Positions 58,122-64,000 of a DNA stretch of 64,000 nt are shown piece after piece. A program made the translations under genes and the position numbers. The DNA lies in the NCBI RefSeq assembly GCF_020169415.1, contig NZ_JAIULG010000010.1:36080-100079 (forward strand), given 5' to 3'. The notes beneath the pieces were generated by a model. The model had not been told where the DNA came from, did no database searches, and saw only the letters and a list, made by a program, of their open reading frames with translations. This DNA comes from Tsukamurella sp. M9C. Its GTDB lineage: Bacteria > Actinomycetota > Actinomycetes > Mycobacteriales > Mycobacteriaceae. The first letter of the stretch is position 1. Each line of letters starts with the position of its first letter.

Positions 58122-59395
58122 CCACCCCCGACGCGGTGCAGCGCGCGGTCGCCGACGCGTACCGGGCCGAGTGGGGCCAGGTCGTCGCCACCCTGATCGG
58201 ACTCACCGGAGACTGGGACCTCGCCGAGGACTGCACACAGGAGGCCTTCGCCGCCGCCCTCGCGACCTGGCCCCGGGACGGCGTGCCGCCGCGGCCCGGC
58301 GCGTGGCTCACCATCACCGCCCGGAACAAGGCGCGGGACCGCCTGCGGCACGACGCCACCGGTCGCGAACGGACGCGCCGGCTCGCGGCGCTCGCGAACC
58401 CGGGGGAGGACGAGCCGGAGCACATCCCCGACGAGCGGCTGCGCCTGATCTTCACCTGCTGCCATCCGGCGCTGCCGCTCGCCGCCCGCGTCGCCCTCAC
58501 GCTGCGCACCCTCGCCGGGCTCACGACCGGCGAGATCGCCGCCGCGCTGCTCACCACCGAGTCGGCGACGGCCCAGCGGATCGTCCGGGCCAAGCGGAAG
58601 ATCGCCGAGGCGGGGATCCCGTACCGCGTCCCGCCCCCGGACCTGCTGCCGCAGCGCCTCCCCGCGGTGCTGGCCGTCGTGTACCTGATCTTCAACGAGG
58701 GCTACGACGAGGTCGACGGCGTCCGCGACCTCACCGGTGAGGCCGTACACCTCGGACGCGTGCTGGACCGGCTGCTGCCCGACGAGCCCGAGGCGCGCGG
58801 CCTGCTCGCCCTCATGCTGCTCAGCGAGGCCCGTCGCGCCCACCGGGTGCGCGACGGGGTGCTCGTGCCGCTCGAGGAGCAGGACCGGAGCCGCTGGGAC
58901 CGGGCACTGATCGAGGAGGGCCTCGCCCTGCTGGACGCGGCGCTCGCCGCCGGGCGGCCCGGCCCCTACCAGGTGCAGGCGGCGATCGCCGCCTGCCACG
59001 CGACCGCCCCGGACGCGCGGCGCACGGACTGGCGGCAGATCGCCGCGCTGTACGCCGAGCTCGCCCGCACGACGCCGTCACCCGTCGTCGAACTCAACCG
59101 GGCCGTCGCGGTCGCCATGGCCGACGGTCCGCCCGCCGGGCTCGCCCTCGTCGACGCGGTCGCCGCCACCGGCGCCCTCGACGGCTACCACCTGCTGCCC
59201 GCGACCCGCGCCGACCTGCTGCGGCGGGCCGGCCGCACGACCGAGGCCCGCGCGGCGTACGAGGAGGCCCTGGCGCTCGCGCCCACCGACCCCGAGCGCG
59301 CCTACCTGGCCCGACGGGTTCGCGAGCTGCGCGGCGGACACCGGCCGGAGAACTTCTTCGCGGCGGATGTCGATTCCGGGCGCTCCCATCCGTAG
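58118..59395 (+). CDS. ECF42-type RNA polymerase sigma factor with a long C-terminal domain
   Basis: 425 residues from the ATG at 58118. The first about 170 residues hold sigma region 2 (WDLAEDCTQEAFAAALATWP) and region 4 (AGLTTGEIAAALLTTESATAQRIVRAKRKI). The rest is a helical, TPR-like extension that includes FNEGYDE and RADLLRRAGRTTEARAAYEEAL. This is the ECF42 layout, where the C-terminal part replaces an anti-sigma factor. It is coupled to the DGPF gene upstream and followed 36 bases later by the AHSA1 protein, which may be its target. The signal is unknown. Confidence 0.92.
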   Translation: MTTPDAVQRAVADAYRAEWGQVVATLIGLTGDWDLAEDCTQEAFAAALATWPRDGVPPRPGAWLTITARNKARDRLRHDATGRERTRRLAALANPGEDEPEHIPDERLRLIFTCCHPALPLAARVALTLRTLAGLTTGEIAAALLTTESATAQRIVRAKRKIAEAGIPYRVPPPDLLPQRLPAVLAVVYLIFNEGYDEVDGVRDLTGEAVHLGRVLDRLLPDEPEARGLLALMLLSEARRAHRVRDGVLVPLEEQDRSRWDRALIEEGLALLDAALAAGRPGPYQVQAAIAACHATAPDARRTDWRQIAALYAELARTTPSPVVELNRAVAVAMADGPPAGLALVDAVAATGALDGYHLLPATRADLLRRAGRTTEARAAYEEALALAPTDPERAYLARRVRELRGGHRPENFFAADVDSGRSHP

Positions 59396-59431
59396 GTGGG
59401 GTGGACGACCCCCTACCGAAGGAGCCGGATC

Positions 59432-59971
59432 ATGTCGACCATGGAGAACACCCAATACCTGACCGCCGCCGTGACGATCGACCGCGCGCCGGAAGACGTC
59501 CTCGCCGCGGTCCTGGACGTGCGCGGATGGTGGACCGAGAACCTCATCGGCCACTCCGCCGTCGTCGGCGACGAGTTCGTCGTCACCGACGACGCCGCGT
59601 ACCCCGGCGAGACCTCCCGGACCAAGGAGGGCATCCGGTTCTGCCGGTTCCGGGTGACCGAGGTGAGCCCCACCCGGGTCGCCTGGCACGCCGTGGACTG
59701 CGAGATGACCTTCATCGAGGACCGCCACGAATGGCGCGACACCGACGTGATCATCGACCTCACGCCGGTGGACCGCGGCACCGAGCTGCGCCTCACCCAC
59801 GTCGGGCTGACCGCCGAGTCCGAGTGCTTCGAGGCCTGCTCGCGCGGCTGGAGCTTCTACGTGCGCACCAGCATCCCGCAGCTGGTCACGACCGGTGCGG
59901 GGCAGCCCATTCCCCGGTATCCCGACGCGGACGGCGCCGGCGGGGCGGCACCGTCGGAAACACGGGCGTAA
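59432..59971 (+). CDS. SRPBCC/AHSA1-type protein
   Basis: 179 residues from the ATG at 59432 with GAAGGAG upstream. START-like fold: YLTAAVTIDRAPEDVLAAVLDVRGWW, the EVSPTRVAWHAVDCE stretch, GTELRLTHVGLT and a terminal helix. AHSA1/SRPBCC proteins bind hydrophobic ligands and commonly sit with ECF42 and DGPF genes. Ligand unknown. The tail (Gly/Ala/Pro) is variable. Confidence 0.88.
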   Translation: MSTMENTQYLTAAVTIDRAPEDVLAAVLDVRGWWTENLIGHSAVVGDEFVVTDDAAYPGETSRTKEGIRFCRFRVTEVSPTRVAWHAVDCEMTFIEDRHEWRDTDVIIDLTPVDRGTELRLTHVGLTAESECFEACSRGWSFYVRTSIPQLVTTGAGQPIPRYPDADGAGGAAPSETRA

Positions 59972-59998
59972 CCGAACGGCCCGAACCCGGGCCGACCG

Positions 59999-60014
59999 GT
60001 TACACACGAGCAAC
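59999..60014 (+). promoter_or_regulatory. GlnR-like box upstream of amt
   Basis: GTTAC-ACACGA-GCAAC matches the GlnR consensus GTnAC-n6-GnAAC of actinobacteria. It lies 84 bases before the amt start, the usual region for nitrogen activation. The next gene is the ammonium transporter, which GlnR activates in mycobacteria and streptomycetes. Confidence 0.7.
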
Positions 60015-60097
60015 ACGAGCGCCCCCGCAGGGAAACCGCGGCCGCCGAAGCTGTTCTCACTCGCACCGCAACGGCGGCGCGCCCGAGGAGGTTTCCC

Positions 60098-61429
60098 GTG
60101 CTCTTGGCTTCTGTGCCCGACGAACTGTTCGGCAAGGTCGACTCCGGCACCACCGCGTGGATGCTGATGTCCGCGGCGTTGGTGCTGCTCATGACGCCCG
60201 CCCTCGCGTTCTTCTACGGCGGTCTGTCCCGCCAGAAGAGCGTGCTCAACATGATGATGATGTCGATCGGCTCGCTGGGCCTGGTCTCCGTGATCTACGT
60301 GCTGTGGGGCTACTCGATGTCGTTCTCCGGGGAGGGCAACTACCTCGGGATGTTCGACAACCCCTTCAAGTACTTCGGCCTGGACCAGCTGATGGAGACC
60401 AAGACGTCGGGCGAGGACACCCTGGTGGTGCTCAACGCCGCGGGCAGCGGCCTCCCGGCGATCGTCTTCGCCGGCTTCCAGCTGACCTTCGCCGTGATCA
60501 CCGTCGCGCTGATCTCGGGCGCCCTCGCCGAGCGCGTGAAGTTCGGGACGTGGCTGCTGTTCACCGGCATCTGGACCACCATCGTGTACCTGCCCCTGGC
60601 CCACATGGTGTGGGGCGGCGGCCTGCTGTCGAACGCGGAGGGCGGCATCGCCGCGAAGCTGTTCGGCCTGAACGAGGACGGTAAGGCCGCCGTGGCGCCC
60701 ATCGACTTCGCCGGCGGCACCGTCGTGCACATCAACGCCGGTATCGCGGGCCTGGTGCTGGCGATCATCGTCGGCAAGCGCCTCGGCTTCGGCAAGCACT
60801 CCTACCGCCCGCACAACATCCCGTTCGTGATGCTCGGCGCCGCGCTCCTGTGGTTCGGCTGGTTCGGCTTCAACGCCGGTTCCGCGCTCGGCGCCAACGC
60901 CACGGCCGGCCTGGCCTGGGTCAACACGACCGCCGCCACCGCCGCCGCGATGCTCGGCTGGCTCGCGGTGGAGAAGTTCCGCGACGGTCACGCCACCACG
61001 GTGGGTGCCGCGTCGGGCGTCGTCGCCGGCCTCGTCGCCATCACCCCGGCCTGCGCGAACGTGACCCCCGTGGGCGCCATCATCCTGGGCGTCGTGGCCG
61101 GTGTCGCCGCCGCCTTCGGTGTGGGCCTCAAGACCAAGTTCGGTTTCGACGACTCGCTCGACGTGGTGGGCGTGCACCTGGTGGCCGGCGTGATCGGCAC
61201 CGTCGCCCTCGGATTCCTGGCCAAGGACACCGGCCTGTTCTACGGCGGCGACTACAAGCAGTTGGTCGTGCAGATCGTGATCGCCGCTGCCGCACTGGCC
61301 TTCACCGCCGTCCTCACCGCGGTCATCGCCTTCGCGCTCAAGCCGCTCGGCTGGCGCGTCGACAAGGAGTCCGAGGCCGATGGCATCGACAACTCCGAGC
61401 ACGCCGAGACGGCGTACGACCTGGTCTGA
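60098..61429 (+). CDS. amt: Ammonium transporter
   Basis: 443 residues, GTG with AGGAGG upstream. Eleven membrane segments; typical motifs include FFYGGLSRQKSVLNMMMMS, DFAGGTVVHINAGIAGL (channel His) and GVHLVAGVIGT (second channel His). It lets ammonium into the cell and is controlled by GlnB/GlnK. First gene of amt-glnB-glnD, with the GlnR-like box upstream. The end (GIDNSEHAETAYDLV) is a short cytoplasmic tail. Confidence 0.97.
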   Translation: MLLASVPDELFGKVDSGTTAWMLMSAALVLLMTPALAFFYGGLSRQKSVLNMMMMSIGSLGLVSVIYVLWGYSMSFSGEGNYLGMFDNPFKYFGLDQLMETKTSGEDTLVVLNAAGSGLPAIVFAGFQLTFAVITVALISGALAERVKFGTWLLFTGIWTTIVYLPLAHMVWGGGLLSNAEGGIAAKLFGLNEDGKAAVAPIDFAGGTVVHINAGIAGLVLAIIVGKRLGFGKHSYRPHNIPFVMLGAALLWFGWFGFNAGSALGANATAGLAWVNTTAATAAAMLGWLAVEKFRDGHATTVGAASGVVAGLVAITPACANVTPVGAIILGVVAGVAAAFGVGLKTKFGFDDSLDVVGVHLVAGVIGTVALGFLAKDTGLFYGGDYKQLVVQIVIAAAALAFTAVLTAVIAFALKPLGWRVDKESEADGIDNSEHAETAYDLV

Positions 61430-61466
61430 GGTGACCGGATCTAAGCTGAATCCACAACCGACTTAA

Positions 61467-61820
<354 letters not shown>

Positions 61821-61825
61821 CGACG

Positions 61826-64000
61826 ATGACGGTGCCGGACAGGGCGATCGTGACGATCGGGGAGAGCGGGTCGCCCGCGGGCGGCGGGCATACGGGCAGC
61901 GGGCTCAGCGGTGCGAAGGAATTGGTCGCCGCCCGCGCCCGCCTCCTCGACCGGGCGTCGGGTCCGCACCGTCTCGAGCCCGCCGCCCTGCGCGGCGCCC
62001 TCGCCGACCTGGCCGAGGTGTGGCTCACCACCCACGGCGCCGCCGCCGGCATCGGTCCGGACAGCGGGCTCGCCCTCGTCGCCGTCGGCGGCCTGGGGCG
62101 TCGGGAACTGCTGCCCCACAGTGACTTCGACCTCCTGCTCGTGCACGACGACGGGCTGGACCCGGAACGCGTGACGGCCGTCGCCGAGAGCATCTGGTAC
62201 CCGCTGTGGGACGCGCACATCAAGCTCGACCACAGCGTCCGCACCGTCCCCGAGGCGGTCCGCGTCGCCCAGTCCGATCTCACCGCGGCCCTCGGGCTGC
62301 TCGACGCCCGGCACATCGTGGGCGACGAGGAGATCACGAACCTGCTCATCAGCGGCGTGCGCCGGCAGTGGCGCGCCGACATCCGCTCCCGCGTCGACGA
62401 CCTCGCCGAGCAGGCGCGCGAGCGGTGGCGCCGCTCGGGCGAGATCGCCCACCGCGCCGAACCCGACCTCAAGAACGGTCGCGGCGGCATGCGCGACGTG
62501 CAGCTCCTGCAAGCGCTCTCGCTCGCGCAGCTGACCGACGGGATCCCGACCCCGTCGGCCACGCCGAGCGGCACCACCGGCAACGACCTGGCCGCCGCCT
62601 ACGCCCGGCTGCTCGACGTGCGCACCGAGCTGCACCGGATCGCCGGCCGCGCCCGGGACCAGGTCCGCGCCCAGGAGGCCGACGAGATCGGCGCCGCGCT
62701 CCGCCTCGGCGACCGGTTCGACCTGGCCCGCACCATCAGCGACAGCGGCCGCACCGTGGCCTACGCCGTCGACGTGGGCATCCGCACCGCCCAGAACGCC
62801 CTCCCGCGCCGCGGCTTCTCCCGGCTGCGCCGCCCGCCCGTGCGGCGCCCCCTCGCCGAGGGCGTCGTCGAGCACGCCGGCGAGGTCGCGCTCGCCCGCG
62901 ACGCCCGGCCGGACCGCGACACGGGCCTCACCGTTCGCGTCGCCGCCGCGGCCGCCGCGTCCGGTCTGCCCATGTCGGCGTCCACCCTCGCCCGGCTCGC
63001 CGAGGTCACGCCCGCCCCGCGCAGTCCCTGGTCGGCGGAGACCGTCGCCGACCTGCTCGCGCTGCTCGGCGCCGGGCGCGGCGCGGTGCCCGTGATCGAG
63101 GCCCTCGACCGCACCGGCCTCTGGGGGCGGCTGCTGCCCGAGTGGGGCGCCGTGCGCGACCTCCCGCCGCGCGACGCGGTGCACACCTGGACCGTCGACC
63201 GGCACCTGATGGAGACCGCCGCGCACGCCGCCAACCGCGCCACCGACGTCGCCCGGCCCGACCTGCTCGTGCTCGGCGCGCTGCTGCACGACCTGGGCAA
63301 GGGCCGCGGCGGCGATCACAGCGTGATCGGCGCCGAACTCGCCGAGGCGATCGCCGCTCGGCTCGGGCTCTCCGCCGACGACACCGCCCTCCTCGCCGCG
63401 ATGGTCCGGCACCACCTCCTGCTGCCCGCCGTCGCCACCCGACGCGACCTCGACGATCCCGCGACGATCGAGATGGTCGCGGAGAAGATCGACCACGATC
63501 CCATCCTGCTGGAGCTGCTGCACGCCCTCGCGGAGGCCGACTCGCTCGCCACCGGGCCCGGCGTCTGGGGCGACTGGAAGTCGCGGCTCATCGGCGAGCT
63601 CGTCCGCCGCACCCGCCGGGTGCTGGACGGGGAGCCCGCGCCGCAGCCCGGTCCCGTGCCCGAGGAGGTGGCGGCGCTCGCCGCCGCGGGCGGGACGCAC
63701 GTCCGGATCACCCCGGCGCCCGCGCTGGGGCCGCACACCTTCACCGTCGCCGTCGTCGGACCCGACCGGCGCGGCGTCCTCGCTCGGATGGCAGCCGTGC
63801 TCGCGCTCGCCGGCCTGCGGGTCCAGAGCGCCACCGTCGGCGCCGTGGGGGAGTCCGCGGTCAACACCTTCCTCGTGGTGCCCACCTTCGGCGACCCGCC
63901 CGATCCGGCGGTCGTCCGGCAGCGGCTCCTCGCCGCGCTGGACGGTGCCGACGTGCTCGCCGAGCTGCGCGCCCGCGAGCGCGCCGCGTCGGCCCCCGTC
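61826..64000 (+). CDS. glnD: PII uridylyl/adenylyltransferase GlnD (partial, runs off the window)
   Basis: 725 codons are visible from the ATG at 61826 (five bases after glnB) and the frame stays open to base 64000. It modifies PII under nitrogen limitation. Domains: nucleotidyltransferase with VGGLGRRELLPHSDFDLLLVH (GG near 88, Asp100 and Asp102), helical middle, HD domain HDLGKGRGGDHS, and a first ACT domain (VVGPDRRGVLARM); a second ACT domain would lie beyond the window. No stop, frameshift or truncation is seen. The protein is normally about 770-850 residues. Confidence 0.96.
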   Translation, partial: MTVPDRAIVTIGESGSPAGGGHTGSGLSGAKELVAARARLLDRASGPHRLEPAALRGALADLAEVWLTTHGAAAGIGPDSGLALVAVGGLGRRELLPHSDFDLLLVHDDGLDPERVTAVAESIWYPLWDAHIKLDHSVRTVPEAVRVAQSDLTAALGLLDARHIVGDEEITNLLISGVRRQWRADIRSRVDDLAEQARERWRRSGEIAHRAEPDLKNGRGGMRDVQLLQALSLAQLTDGIPTPSATPSGTTGNDLAAAYARLLDVRTELHRIAGRARDQVRAQEADEIGAALRLGDRFDLARTISDSGRTVAYAVDVGIRTAQNALPRRGFSRLRRPPVRRPLAEGVVEHAGEVALARDARPDRDTGLTVRVAAAAAASGLPMSASTLARLAEVTPAPRSPWSAETVADLLALLGAGRGAVPVIEALDRTGLWGRLLPEWGAVRDLPPRDAVHTWTVDRHLMETAAHAANRATDVARPDLLVLGALLHDLGKGRGGDHSVIGAELAEAIAARLGLSADDTALLAAMVRHHLLLPAVATRRDLDDPATIEMVAEKIDHDPILLELLHALAEADSLATGPGVWGDWKSRLIGELVRRTRRVLDGEPAPQPGPVPEEVAALAAAGGTHVRITPAPALGPHTFTVAVVGPDRRGVLARMAAVLALAGLRVQSATVGAVGESAVNTFLVVPTFGDPPDPAVVRQRLLAALDGADVLAELRARERAASAPV

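Overview
The window is very GC-rich, with many GTG starts and 4-base stop/start overlaps. It carries genes typical of Mycobacteriales: smc, ftsY, amt-glnB-glnD, a DUF3558-type lipoprotein, a CtpC-type metal pump with a PacL-like partner, and ECF42 sigma factor genes. An actinobacterium of the Tsukamurella/Gordonia/Nocardia type fits best. The genus is inferred, not proven. In M. tuberculosis smc, ftsY, amt, glnB and glnD are neighbours. Here about 46 kb lies between smc and ftsY, and about 10.5 kb between ftsY and amt, and most of that is accessory. No gap between genes exceeds 300 bases, and I saw no tRNA, rRNA, CRISPR array, transposase or integrase.

Layout. 1-1836: 3' end of smc. 1964-12760: defence island of cytosine methyltransferase, GHKL ATPase-HEPN fusion, a tightly overlapping minus-strand operon (Z1 helicase-like ATPase, PD-(D/E)XK nuclease, MutL/MORC-like GHKL ATPase, unknown protein, DUF6339-like protein) and a Vsr endonuclease. 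Its base composition is less GC-rich than the flanks, most clearly in the ATPase-HEPN gene. 12840-15385: gnd, a small soluble protein and a lipoprotein. 15393-22837: TetR regulator and a guanidine/urea carboxylase-type locus (permease, two DUF1989 proteins, carboxyltransferase, allophanate hydrolase) in which the carboxylase has no biotin carboxylase or biotin carrier domain. 22993-26402: tripartite tricarboxylate transporter tctCBA with a universal stress protein. 26555-29058: PacL-like metal chaperone and CtpC-type P1B ATPase. 29134-35349: complete urease operon ureABCEFGD with a nickel permease.

35356-47926: a GNAT acetyltransferase; a two-gene unit of a Rad50/SMC-like ATPase with a CxxC hook and a small partner; an F420/FMN-type LLM oxidoreductase; a substrate-binding lipoprotein and a ferredoxin-like protein behind a cobalamin riboswitch; a five-gene envelope/secretion operon with two related secreted proteins and an ABC exporter; and a flavin oxidoreductase. 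47951-49522: ftsY. 49598-57778: a likely aromatic-acid or N-heterocycle catabolic cluster (acid-AMP/CoA ligase, CoA-thioester-type flavin hydroxylase, TetR, maleate isomerase-like enzyme, VOC protein, small unknown protein, two alpha/beta hydrolases). 57786-59971: ECF42 sigma factor with its DGPF/YCII partner and an AHSA1/SRPBCC protein. 60098-64000: amt-glnB-glnD nitrogen-control operon with a GlnR-like box upstream; glnD runs off the window.

Two themes recur. Nitrogen acquisition: guanidine/urea carboxylation, allophanate hydrolysis, urease with nickel uptake, and ammonium transport and sensing. Foreign-DNA defence: the Z1 island and the SMC-like pair. The strongest candidates for an under-described system are the Z1/GHKL/HEPN/Vsr island, the CxxC-hook ATPase pair, the envelope operon, and the carboxylase that lacks its biotin modules.
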